Part shown: positions 25,398-33,038 of the stretch, piece after piece
Layout of the letters: each line of letters begins with the position of its first letter
Numbering within the stretch: position 1 is the stretch's first letter
Source: an uncultured Bacteroidales bacterium
Lineage (GTDB): Bacteria; Bacteroidota; Bacteroidia; Bacteroidales; P3
Direction: 5' to 3'
Assembly (NCBI GenBank): GCA_900316515.1
Contig: ONDE01000007.1
Location: forward strand, 1-64,000
DNA length: 64,000 nucleotides
Position numbers and translations under genes: made by a program
Notes under the pieces: model-generated
The model's input: only the letters and a program-made list of their open reading frames with translations
Database searches by the model: none
What the model was told of the DNA's origin: nothing

Positions 25398-26501
25398 ATG
25401 AATCGCACTATTCGTCCCTCCACCGAGGCCGATATTGAGACCGCGCTGCAGATGTTCGACCACTCGCGCAGCCTGATGCGCGCCGCGGGCAACACCGTGC
25501 AGTGGACCGGTTACCCCACGGCCGACGACCTGCGCAAGGACATCCACCGCGATGCATCGTATATTGTCGAGCAGGACGGCATACCTGTGGGCACCTTCGC
25601 TCTCGTACCCGGCATCGAGCCCACCTACGGCGTCATCGACCACGGCCGCTGGATCGACACACTGTCGCCCTACGCCACAGTGCACCGTGTAGCCAAAGTC
25701 GAGGGCGTCGACGGCATCGCCGCGGCGGTGTTCCGCTACGCCAAAGAGCACCACAGCCACCTGCGCGCCGACACCCACGTCAGCAACCGTGCCATGCGTC
25801 ACCTGCTTGAGAAAGAGGGCTTCGTCTACTGCGGCATCGTCTACATGAACGACGGCACACCGCGCCTAGCCTACGAATGGTGGCGCTACGACGAGGTCCC
25901 CTCCGACCTCAAGGCATGGGTCGAGAGCACGGTGCTGCCGCAGCACGAACACTACGACAGCGCCCACCGTCCCGACCATATACGCCGCGTAATAGCCCGC
26001 GCCATGCTGCAGCAGCCATCGCCGATGACATTTGCAACCGCAGCATTGCACGACATAGGCATCTGCGAGGGCCGCGAGGTGCACCACCTGGCCTCAGGAC
26101 GCATCATTCGTGCCTGCCAAGAGTTGCACCGCTGGTTCAGCGACGACGAGATCGAGCAGATTGCCCAGGCTGCCGAAGACCACCGTGCCTCGGCCACCTC
26201 CAGGCCTCGCTCCATGTTGGGCTGCATCATCGCCGAGGCCGACCGCGACGTGGAGCCAGAGACCATCGTGCGCCGCACCGTGGAATATGGCCTTTCGCAC
26301 TACCCCGAACTCGACCGCGAAGGCCACTGGCAGCGCACACTGCAGCACCTCGACGAGAAATACTCCGAACAAGGCTACATCAAGCTGTGGCTCGACGACT
26401 CGCCCAACGCCGCCCCTCTGGCCGAGCTACGCGACCTCATCCGCGACCACTCCCGCCTCCGCTCTTTGTTTGATGAAATTTATACTTCGCAAACCACTTA
26501 A
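25398..26501 (+). CDS. GNAT acetyltransferase fused to an HD phosphohydrolase domain
   Basis: 367 residues. Residues 1-160 have the GNAT pattern (IRPSTEADIETALQMF, then HRVAKVEGVDGIAAAVFRYAKE and HVSNRAMRHLLEKEGFVYCGI, the acetyl-CoA binding region). Residues 175-365 form an HD domain with H in HRPDHIRRV, HD in ATAALHDIG, then HHLASGRII, EDHRAS and AEADRD, the set of metal ligands. HD enzymes hydrolyse phosphate esters, often nucleotides. The fusion joins two normally separate activities in one frame without a stop or frameshift, so it is likely real; substrates unknown. Confidence 0.8.
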   Translation: MNRTIRPSTEADIETALQMFDHSRSLMRAAGNTVQWTGYPTADDLRKDIHRDASYIVEQDGIPVGTFALVPGIEPTYGVIDHGRWIDTLSPYATVHRVAKVEGVDGIAAAVFRYAKEHHSHLRADTHVSNRAMRHLLEKEGFVYCGIVYMNDGTPRLAYEWWRYDEVPSDLKAWVESTVLPQHEHYDSAHRPDHIRRVIARAMLQQPSPMTFATAALHDIGICEGREVHHLASGRIIRACQELHRWFSDDEIEQIAQAAEDHRASATSRPRSMLGCIIAEADRDVEPETIVRRTVEYGLSHYPELDREGHWQRTLQHLDEKYSEQGYIKLWLDDSPNAAPLAELRDLIRDHSRLRSLFDEIYTSQTT

Positions 26502-26523
26502 AACTTACAGTTTAAAACTCCTA
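26496..26523 (+). repeat. Four 7-bp words (ACTTAAA type) at a gene junction
   Basis: ACTTAAA, ACTTACA, GTTTAAA, ACTCCTA. Contains the TAA stop of the GNAT-HD gene and ends at the next ATG. Confidence 0.7.
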
Positions 26524-27014
26524 TGAACACCGTCCTCATCATCCTGGCCTTCCTCTGCCTCATCGTAGGCATCCTCGGTGCCATTATCCCCGGCCTGCCG
26601 GGACCACCCATCAGCTGGGTGGGCCTGCTGCTGGCATGCCTCACGCCTTTCGTCAGCTGCAGCCCCGCACTGCTGGTCGTCACCGCCGTGCTGGCTCTGA
26701 TAATCACCGTGCTCGACTATGTGGTGCCGTCGCTGGCCACCAAGCGGCAGGGTGGCTCGAAATACGGCATCTGGGGCTGCAACATAGGCCTCGTCATATC
26801 AATCATCGGACTGCCCTTCGGCCCGCAGGGCCTGCTGGGTGTCATCTTCTGGCCCTTTGTAGGCGCCCTGGTGGGCGAATACATAAAAAGCCGAGAACTT
26901 TCCCCGGCGCTCAAAGCTGCCTGGGGCGCATTCCTCGGATTCCTTACCGGCACACTGCTCAAATTCGTCTACTGCATAGCCCTGCTGGTAATTGTGATAG
27001 TTGGGTTGTTCTGA
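26523..27014 (+). CDS. DUF456 family membrane protein
   Basis: 163 residues, four to five hydrophobic helices with glycine-rich turns: GILGAIIPGLPGPPISWVGL near the start and LDYVVPSLATKRQGGSKYGIWG in the middle, the recognisable DUF456 pattern. Function unknown. It follows the GNAT-HD gene directly, separated by only a repeat array, and is probably cotranscribed. Confidence 0.85.
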   Translation: MNTVLIILAFLCLIVGILGAIIPGLPGPPISWVGLLLACLTPFVSCSPALLVVTAVLALIITVLDYVVPSLATKRQGGSKYGIWGCNIGLVISIIGLPFGPQGLLGVIFWPFVGALVGEYIKSRELSPALKAAWGAFLGFLTGTLLKFVYCIALLVIVIVGLF

Positions 27015-27016
27015 AA

Positions 27017-27049
27017 AAAAAAGACAGCCGTAGGCTCGCGCCCACGGCT
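27017..27049 (-). terminator. Terminator of the ECF-sigma operon
   Basis: On the reverse strand the hairpin AGCCGTGGGC...GCCTACGGCT (27049-27026) is followed by a T run. Same GCCGTGGGC palindrome class as 22131-22366. Confidence 0.65.
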
Positions 27050-27125
27050 ATCATTTGTTGCTCCCGAGTGGCTATCCGGCAACCCTGGTGCTGTCAGGGC
27101 CGCGTAAGTACCACCGGTGCTTATA

Positions 27126-27644
27126 TTACAGCTCCATGCCGATGCGGATGCCGGCACCGCTGTGGTTGACGTTGACGTAGTCGCCAAGGCTGTAGCTATA
27201 ATGCTCGGTGGGCTCGAAGAAGGTGCCGGTGAGCATCACACTGATGGCGAAGTGGTGCTTCGAGGCAAAGCGCACACCGAAGCCCAAGTCGGCATAGAGG
27301 CCTGTGCTCTCGGAGAGGTAGGAACCGGCACGGAGCGACAGCACGGGAGTGACGTTGCTCTTGTAGCCGAAGTTGTAGCGCACGGCGGCATAGATAGGCA
27401 TCAGGAAGTCGTCCTCGTTGCCCATCAACGTGAAGCCGAGGCCCACGAAGCAGTGCTCGTTCATGTAGAAGCCATGGGTGGTGCCCACGCCGATGAGCGA
27501 ATGCTCTTTGCTGACGAGCTGCATCGAGTTCTCCTCCTCGATGAAGGCTCGGTAGCCGCTGGGGATGCTGATTTTCTTCTCCTCCTGTGCGGAGAGGCCG
27601 AGGGCCATGACAAGCATGGCGACGATAAGGATGGTCTTTTTCAT
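27126..27644 (-). CDS. Secreted outer-membrane beta-barrel-like protein
   Basis: 172 residues: signal peptide (MKKTILIVAMLVMALGLSAQ) and amphipathic strands such as VGLGFTLMG, IYAAVRYNFGY, LSLRAGSYLS, GLYADLGFGVRF and the end SGAGIRIGMEL. Probably a small barrel; no named family. Last gene of the eight-gene operon that begins with the ECF sigma factor at 30924. Confidence 0.65.
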   Translation of the reverse strand: MKKTILIVAMLVMALGLSAQEEKKISIPSGYRAFIEEENSMQLVSKEHSLIGVGTTHGFYMNEHCFVGLGFTLMGNEDDFLMPIYAAVRYNFGYKSNVTPVLSLRAGSYLSESTGLYADLGFGVRFASKHHFAISVMLTGTFFEPTEHYSYSLGDYVNVNHSGAGIRIGMEL

Positions 27645-27666
27645 TGTTGTATTGTTTTTTGATTTG

Positions 27667-28143
27667 TTATTTGTCTGTTTTCTCTTTCATGGTGACATCG
27701 AGCTTGATAAAGCCTTCTCCATCGTACCAACCGTCACCGCCTGTGGTTGGAACGCCGCTGGTCTTGACTGTCACGATTGTGTCTTGATAGTTGCCATTCT
27801 CAGTGCCGTCGGTATCATAGAAGCCAACATCAATATTTTCACCGGGGAACCACCAACTGTATGTAACACTATAGCGTCCGTCGGCGTCTGTCGTGTCATG
27901 ATACCTGGCAGACATCAAAGTGTCTGCCTCTTCGTCCCATGGGTTGTAGCGGCCCACACAGATGCCCGGAATGGGTTGACCGTCGGCATTGGTGACTGTG
28001 CCGAGAACATGGTAGGTTGCTTCGGGGGTGCCATACTCACAAGCGGTGTTGAATATCTTTTCACAACCAACGAGATTGATGCCCAGCAACCCACCAAGGG
28101 TGACCAGCAGCCAGTTCTTCAGTTTCAGGTACTTTATCTTCAT
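27667..28143 (-). CDS. Radical SAM-associated putative lipoprotein
   Basis: 158 residues. A lipobox ends LVGC (about residue 27), then CEYGTPEATYHVLGTVTNADGQPIPGI, a start shared by the Bacteroidetes lipoprotein family described as radical-SAM-associated (TIGR04134-like as I recall), followed by a carboxypeptidase-regulatory-like beta sandwich (DADGRYSVTYSW). In other genomes the partner radical SAM gene lies next door; none is visible here. Instead it sits in an ECF-sigma operon with barrel proteins. Family call is moderately sure. Confidence 0.7.
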   Translation of the reverse strand: MKIKYLKLKNWLLVTLGGLLGINLVGCEKIFNTACEYGTPEATYHVLGTVTNADGQPIPGICVGRYNPWDEEADTLMSARYHDTTDADGRYSVTYSWWFPGENIDVGFYDTDGTENGNYQDTIVTVKTSGVPTTGGDGWYDGEGFIKLDVTMKEKTDK

Positions 28144-28155
28144 AACGTTTTGGGG

Positions 28156-28737
28156 TTAGAACGCCCATCCTATGCGGGTGGAAAACTGGGTGCCGAAGTA
28201 GACGGGAAAGGCTTCGCCCGAGATGTCGTTGTCTTCGTTCATCACCAGCCCTAGCACTGCACCCATGGTGCTCTCGATAGTAAGGCCGAAGGGTATGTTG
28301 ACCTTGATGCCGAAGGCCAAGGTTGGCCGCAGGGCCTGGTCGTGTATAGTGTAGCGGGCGGTGTGTATGTCCCAGCCATCATTGCCGGTGAAGCAGTTGA
28401 AGGGTACCCAGGCACGGGTGAAGTTGGCACCAAAGCCGAAGAACGGCATCACACCGTTGCGACGCTGGCGGTTCAAATAAAGACGGTATTGCGCCTGGGC
28501 GAACAAGACATGCGTCGTCATGGGACGACTGACGGGCTTCATGAAGTTGCCGCCGAGGTCGAAGGCCACGGCCGAATGGTTGGCGATGCGGTACTCGTAG
28601 TTGAAATCGATGCTCGAGGCTATGGGCGACAGCAGATTGAACTTCACGGCATGGCGCGCCACGCCGTCTTCGGGTTGCTGGGCACGGAGCGGCAGGAGCA
28701 GCATCACGGCTGCGGCCAGAAGAATTATACGTTTCAT
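28156..28737 (-). CDS. DUF3575-like outer-membrane protein
   Basis: 193 residues from ATG 28737, which overlaps the upstream stop as ATGA and places the signal peptide (MKRIILLAAAVMLLLPLRAQ) at the N-terminus; a start at 28755 is less likely. Features HAVKFNLLSPIASSIDFNYEYRI, LFAQAQYRLYLN, FFGFGANFTRAWV and a C-terminal aromatic residue (TRIGWAF) fit DUF3575-type barrels. Function unknown. Confidence 0.7.
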   Translation of the reverse strand: MKRIILLAAAVMLLLPLRAQQPEDGVARHAVKFNLLSPIASSIDFNYEYRIANHSAVAFDLGGNFMKPVSRPMTTHVLFAQAQYRLYLNRQRRNGVMPFFGFGANFTRAWVPFNCFTGNDGWDIHTARYTIHDQALRPTLAFGIKVNIPFGLTIESTMGAVLGLVMNEDNDISGEAFPVYFGTQFSTRIGWAF

Positions 28738-29231
28738 AGCAGGCCTCCTTTCCACTTGGTGGCAGTGGTATCAACAATGGTGGTGTCGATGGCAGTGGTG
28801 TCGGGCTGCTGATACCACCAGTCGGGGTGCTGCCACTTGCCAGGCCACAAGTCTATGGTGTCGTTATTCCTGCTGCTGAAGCTGCCGGCGCCCCCCCAGT
28901 AGAGGGTGTCGTCGCCGCGGGTGATGAGCAGGAAATACTCCTCAAAACTGAACTTAGCGCCAGCAGGCTCCTGCATATAGGGGTTGTCGAAACCACGGAT
29001 GTACTGGAAGCCCCAGCGGCCACGGGCGTCGGTGACTGCCTGGCCGAGGTACTTGCTGTCGGCATCTGGTTCCATATAATTCGACTCACGGAAGGTGAGC
29101 GTGTCGCCCGCCAGCGGCGTGGTCTTGGTGCTGTCGGCATACAGCGTGCCGCGGATAATCTGCTCCGAATAGGGCTTGCAGGCCGCGAAGAGCATCGCGA
29201 GGAGGAGCAGAGGGATTAGCTTCAGTTTCAT
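28734..29231 (-). CDS. Lipoprotein of unknown function
   Basis: 165 residues, lipobox LFAAC at about residue 18, then a beta-rich region reminiscent of a carboxypeptidase-regulatory-like fold (IIRGTLYADSTKTTPLAGDTL, AVTDARGRWGFQYI) and a Trp- and Thr-rich C-terminus with several DTT repeats (TTAIDTTIVDTTATK). It shares the construction of the neighbouring lipoprotein at 27667. Member of the ECF-sigma operon. Confidence 0.7.
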   Translation of the reverse strand: MKLKLIPLLLLAMLFAACKPYSEQIIRGTLYADSTKTTPLAGDTLTFRESNYMEPDADSKYLGQAVTDARGRWGFQYIRGFDNPYMQEPAGAKFSFEEYFLLITRGDDTLYWGGAGSFSSRNNDTIDLWPGKWQHPDWWYQQPDTTAIDTTIVDTTATKWKGGLL

Positions 29232-29238
29232 AGCAGTG

Positions 29239-29646
29239 TTATTTCTTTAATGCCTGTAGTTTGTACACTTTATTCTTCTTGTCATAGGAGACGATGACCA
29301 CGTAGCCCTCCTTGCCGCGCTCGCTGGCCCATTTCTCGGCCTCGCGACGATTGCCGGTCTTGAAGGAGAGCGGACGCTTGGCATCCAGCGTGTCCGTCAC
29401 CTGTTCGTAGGTAGTGGAGGTGCACTGAAAGAGCACGGGATATCCCTCGCCGACCTTGTCGAAAAGCATGACGATGAAGTCGTCCCACTCGGTGTCGCCA
29501 CGCAGCACGAGGTCGAACGACTCGCCGTTGACGGCGTAGGTCACCTTGCGGACTGGAGTGCCGTCCTCAAAATAATGTCCCTTGCTGCATCCCGCAAAGG
29601 CAGCGGGCAGGACAAGCAACATCAGTAATGGCAGTAGTCTTTTCAT
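29239..29646 (-). CDS. Small lipoprotein of unknown function
   Basis: 135 residues from the ATG of MKRLLPLLMLLVLP (29646; an ATG two codons upstream is also possible). Lipobox FAGC at about 19, then a compact alpha/beta domain with no recognised family. Between the 154-residue TM protein and the lipoprotein at 28734 in the ECF-sigma operon. Confidence 0.65.
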   Translation of the reverse strand: MKRLLPLLMLLVLPAAFAGCSKGHYFEDGTPVRKVTYAVNGESFDLVLRGDTEWDDFIVMLFDKVGEGYPVLFQCTSTTYEQVTDTLDAKRPLSFKTGNRREAEKWASERGKEGYVVIVSYDKKNKVYKLQALKK

Positions 29647-29655
29647 ATACATATA

Positions 29656-30120
29656 TTATTGTTCAAGATTGTCGAATTGGTTTTTCAGCAGGCGGTCGTA
29701 CTGCGCCTCGGTGGCGATATGGAAGATGCAGACGGTGCTCTCGGCTGGCCACAGCACCACGAAGTCGCAGAGGCCTGGGGAGAAGGGCACGCGCTGGTCG
29801 GGATGCTCCTTGGCGGCGAGGTAGTGGACGAAGAAGTCGTCATCGGCCTCGACATCGAAATCCGGCATGTCGAGGTCGCGCAGCAGGGTGGCCCAAGAGG
29901 TGCTGTCGGTGGCCTGGAGGAGGGTGACATCGACCTGCTCGTCGCCGCCGATGTGCTTGTCCTTGATGTAGGTGGCTTCGACGCACTCGACTGCGGCATA
30001 GTGGCGGTAGACGGTGCCGCACTGGTCGGGCGACAGAGTGCGGGGCCACAGGCGGAAGGCCAGGGCTCCTCCCAGGACGGCCACACAGAGCAGCAATGTT
30101 ATGAGCCAGCGGCGTTTCAC
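29656..30120 (-). CDS. Single-TM protein of unknown function
   Basis: 154 residues with one N-terminal TM helix (about 6-23, no clear cleavage site) and an acidic extracytoplasmic domain. Start overlaps the stop of the upstream gene (ATGA). Third gene of the ECF operon; it could take part in sigma regulation, but nothing in the sequence shows this. Confidence 0.6.
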   Translation of the reverse strand: MKRRWLITLLLCVAVLGGALAFRLWPRTLSPDQCGTVYRHYAAVECVEATYIKDKHIGGDEQVDVTLLQATDSTSWATLLRDLDMPDFDVEADDDFFVHYLAAKEHPDQRVPFSPGLCDFVVLWPAESTVCIFHIATEAQYDRLLKNQFDNLEQ

Positions 30121-30395
30121 AGATTATCTATCACATAGTTTACATCGGAGAGCACGGCGGCACGGTCGGCGCTTGTCATATCGCGTCCGTCGGGCACCGA
30201 GGTGCAGGCAATCACTCCTGCCGCCAGCACGACGGCTACCACCGCGACGACGGCATAGTGGCGCACGGCAGCCACGAGACTACGGTGGCCATAGCCTGCG
30301 TCGACCTCGGCGAGCAGACGCTGCTCGGCGGCCTGACGGGTACGGCGGGCCACGAGGAGTTCGATGTCGGGGGTGCTATGGGGTTGGTGTTGCAT
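30117..30395 (-). CDS. Small single-TM protein, candidate anti-sigma factor
   Basis: 92 residues: about 45 cytoplasmic-type, Arg-rich residues, a TM helix (about 47-64) and a short outer tail. It overlaps the sigma gene by 20 bases. A small TM protein encoded immediately after an ECF sigma factor is the usual place of an anti-sigma factor, but no zinc-binding (ZAS) motif is present. Assignment is by position. Confidence 0.55.
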   Translation of the reverse strand: MQHQPHSTPDIELLVARRTRQAAEQRLLAEVDAGYGHRSLVAAVRHYAVVAVVAVVLAAGVIACTSVPDGRDMTSADRAAVLSDVNYVIDNL

Positions 30396-30924
30396 ATTGT
30401 TGTTCGTGTATCGTTTTCAGTTTCTTTGTTATGCGGCTCAGCCGCTGGTTCATCGTGTTCACCGTCGTGTGGTGTCGCTCGGCCATCTCGGCGGGAGTGT
30501 AGCCTTCAAAGCGTTCGGCTATGAGTTGCTGCTCGTCGGGGTCGAGGCGTGCCACCAGGTCGTCGAGCAGCTCGCGGTCGTAGTCCTCGCTCTCTGGCAT
30601 CCTGGCCACCTCGTCGAGCGGCACTGTGGTTGGCTGTCGTCGGCGGAAGTAGCGGTCGAATACCACCTGTCGCATCAACTTGTGCAGCCAGCGGTTCACC
30701 TGCCGCGGGGTGCTGGCTGGGTCGAGGTTGTCGAGCTTCTGCCAGAGGGTCACCATGACGTCCTGCACCAACTCGCGGGTCTCGCCGCGTCCTACGGCGT
30801 GGCGCGAGCAGTAACTGGCGATGTGCCGTCCGAAGTCGTGCAGCAGCACGTCGTATCGGCAGTTCTTGTCATAGTCGCTATATCCCAAAGGGACATTTGG
30901 CTCCATTTTAGTCGCCGAGCTCAT
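30376..30924 (-). CDS. ECF-type RNA polymerase sigma factor
   Basis: 182 residues with region 2 (ELVQDVMVTLWQKLDNLD...VNRWLHKLMRQVVFDRYFRRR, about 50-95) and region 4 (LDPDEQQLIAERFEGYTPAEMAERHHTTVNTMNQRLSRITKKLK, about 125-170). It directs transcription of a dedicated set of promoters, most likely including its own operon of seven downstream envelope genes ending at 27126. No TonB/FecR-type anti-sigma follows. Confidence 0.85.
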   Translation of the reverse strand: MSSATKMEPNVPLGYSDYDKNCRYDVLLHDFGRHIASYCSRHAVGRGETRELVQDVMVTLWQKLDNLDPASTPRQVNRWLHKLMRQVVFDRYFRRRQPTTVPLDEVARMPESEDYDRELLDDLVARLDPDEQQLIAERFEGYTPAEMAERHHTTVNTMNQRLSRITKKLKTIHEQQYATPTP

Positions 30925-30993
30925 TCTGGACCGCTTCTATATTATTAAACTACACTAGGTGGCAAAAAGTGACAACGAAGTGAAAATATTTTT

Positions 30994-31557
30994 CTATTCC
31001 ACCCCTTCGAGGCTCATAAGCGAGCGCACGGGAGCCACCTTTTCGAGCAGCTTGCGGCCGCCGAGGGCGGGCAGCTCGACGAGGAAGACGAACTCCTTGA
31101 CGACGACACGGCGACCGTCAACGACCTCGCCGTTGAGGGCATTGGCTATGCCGAGGGCGGTGCCGCCGGTGGCCAGCAGGTCATCGAGGAGGGTGAGCTC
31201 GATGGTGTCGCCGCTGATGCGGCATGCTGCCAAGTCGCTGCGACGGTAGAACACTTCGTCGCTGCCGTACTCTTTCTCGATGCACACACGTTGTATGTCG
31301 CCTTCGGCATGCGGCAGCTTGCCTTTCTTGCGGATGGGCACGATGGTGTGCACATGGTCGGAGACCGACAGCAGCGGTGCCGCGAAGAGGAAGCCGCGGG
31401 CTTCGACGGTGGCCACGTTGGGAGCCGTGCAGCAGCGGTCTATCTCACGGATGGCATCGGCGAAGGCCTTCTTGTCCTGCAGGAAGGGCAGCACATCGAT
31501 GAAATCGATTCCCGGCTTCGGGAAATCGGGGTAGTGTTTTATTACTTCTTCGAACAT
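30994..31557 (-). CDS. apt: Adenine phosphoribosyltransferase
   Basis: 187 residues, type I phosphoribosyltransferase fold. The PRPP-binding loop LLDDLLATGGTALG (about residues 123-136) and the N-terminal YPDFPKPGIDFIDV and EARGFLF motifs are typical of Apt. It salvages adenine to AMP with PRPP in the cytoplasm. Upstream gap carries palindromic element B. Confidence 0.92.
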   Translation of the reverse strand: MFEEVIKHYPDFPKPGIDFIDVLPFLQDKKAFADAIREIDRCCTAPNVATVEARGFLFAAPLLSVSDHVHTIVPIRKKGKLPHAEGDIQRVCIEKEYGSDEVFYRRSDLAACRISGDTIELTLLDDLLATGGTALGIANALNGEVVDGRRVVVKEFVFLVELPALGGRKLLEKVAPVRSLMSLEGVE

Positions 31558-31572
31558 ATCTATTTAATATTG

Positions 31573-31686
31573 AGGAGTTAAAGAATTTGTAGGTAGTTAT
31601 CGCGCTGTGCGCTAGGAGTTAAAGACAAATGCTCCGACTGCAGTATTGTCTCTAACTTCTTTAACTTCTTATCTTCTATAACTTCC
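31573..31686 (+). repeat. Palindromic spacer element B
   Basis: Left AGTTAAAG words, core GTTATCGC...CTAGGAGTTAAAGACAAATG (31612-31631 identical to the reverse complement of 14971-14990), then TGCAGTATTG shared with element C, and reverse-complement words (CTTTAACTTCTT) on the right. Confidence 0.85.
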
Positions 31687-31696
31687 ATTTCATTAA

Positions 31697-33037
31697 TCAC
31701 ATTGCCCATATCAACAGTCCTCCGCAGATGATAACACCCGTGACGAGCAGGTCTATTAGGCAGTAGCCCATGATGTCCTTGGCGTCGAGCTTGGCAATGG
31801 CCAGCGCCGGCAAGGCCCAGAAGGGCTGTATGAGGTTGGTCCATGCGTCGCCCCAGGCTATGGCGGTGCCCGTCAGGCCCGGGTCGACACCAAGGTCGGC
31901 ACCGGCGGTGAACATGATGGGCGCCTGTATGGCCCAGTGGCCACCGCCGCTAGGCACGAAGAGGTTGAGCAGTGCGGCGCAGAGGAAGGTGAGCAGCGGA
32001 TAGGTGGTGGGGGTGCTGATGCGTATGCAGCCGTCGGCAAGCACATTGCCCAGACTGATGCCACTGGCACCGATGCCGGTGATGATGCCCATGATGCCGG
32101 CATAGAAGGGGAACTGCAGTATGATGCCTGCGGCACCTGTGGCAGCCTTGCCGAAGGCACGGACGTATGCCACTGGGGTGCCGTGCAGCAGCAGACCCAG
32201 CGAGAGGAATATCATGATGACGGCGCCGAGGTCGAGCGTACCACCGCGGAAGCCTAGACGCAGCACCAGATAGGCTATCAGCAGCAGGCCTATCAGCCAC
32301 GACAGCACAGGGCTGTGCTCCATGCGCTGTGCCGGCGAGGGCTTCTCAGGGCGCACAGGCGCCGTATGCTCTTCGGCGAGCAGCATCGGGTCGATGGTCA
32401 CGGCACCTTGCTTGGGGTGCATCAGGGTGTTGGCCACAGTGATGCCCACGATAACCAGCAGCACCATGACGAGGTTATGCGGGTCGAGGATGGTCTGGCT
32501 CACCGGCACAGGGTCGACAAGTGCGCCGTTGGTGGCCATGGCGAGTGACTCGCCGGGAGTGGCCATGGTCAGCGGTATGGAGCCCGACAGACCGGCGTGC
32601 CACACCACGAAGCCGCTGTAGGCCGAAGCTATAAGCAGACGGTAGTCGATGCCCTGCAGCTGGCGTGCTATCTCTTTGGCGAAGATGACTCCCACGATGA
32701 GGCCGAAGCCCCAGTTGAGCCAGCAGGCCATGGCCGAGATGACGGTGACCAACGCTATGGCGGCAGGGGCACTCTTGGGCAGACGTGCCAAGGCGGTGAT
32801 GCCGCACTTTACCGACGGCGCCGCCGCCAAAGCCGAGCCACAGACAAGCACCAAGGCCATCTGCATGGCGAAGGCCAGCAGGTTCCACACTCCCCCACCC
32901 CAGTGCTCGACAACCTCTATCGGGCTTTGGTGGCACACGGGGATGGCTATCACCGCTGCCACGAAGGTGAGCAGGATGGCGAAGATGAACGGCTCAGGGA
33001 GCCAGCGCTGTACCAATCTGACGCAGAACTTAATCAT
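31697..33037 (-). CDS. Short-chain fatty acid transporter (AtoE family)
   Basis: 446 residues, polytopic, with the conserved N-terminus WLPEPFIFAILLTF and pore-type motifs GHWAIQAP and NLIQPFWALPAL near the C-terminus. The family (SCFA_trans) moves short-chain fatty acids such as butyrate across the inner membrane. It follows apt and sits two bases downstream of the alkaline phosphatase stop, so it is probably the next gene of that transcript. Fits with the Etf/acyl-CoA genes elsewhere in the window. Confidence 0.87.
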   Translation of the reverse strand: MIKFCVRLVQRWLPEPFIFAILLTFVAAVIAIPVCHQSPIEVVEHWGGGVWNLLAFAMQMALVLVCGSALAAAPSVKCGITALARLPKSAPAAIALVTVISAMACWLNWGFGLIVGVIFAKEIARQLQGIDYRLLIASAYSGFVVWHAGLSGSIPLTMATPGESLAMATNGALVDPVPVSQTILDPHNLVMVLLVIVGITVANTLMHPKQGAVTIDPMLLAEEHTAPVRPEKPSPAQRMEHSPVLSWLIGLLLIAYLVLRLGFRGGTLDLGAVIMIFLSLGLLLHGTPVAYVRAFGKAATGAAGIILQFPFYAGIMGIITGIGASGISLGNVLADGCIRISTPTTYPLLTFLCAALLNLFVPSGGGHWAIQAPIMFTAGADLGVDPGLTGTAIAWGDAWTNLIQPFWALPALAIAKLDAKDIMGYCLIDLLVTGVIICGGLLIWAM

Positions 33038-33038
33038 A

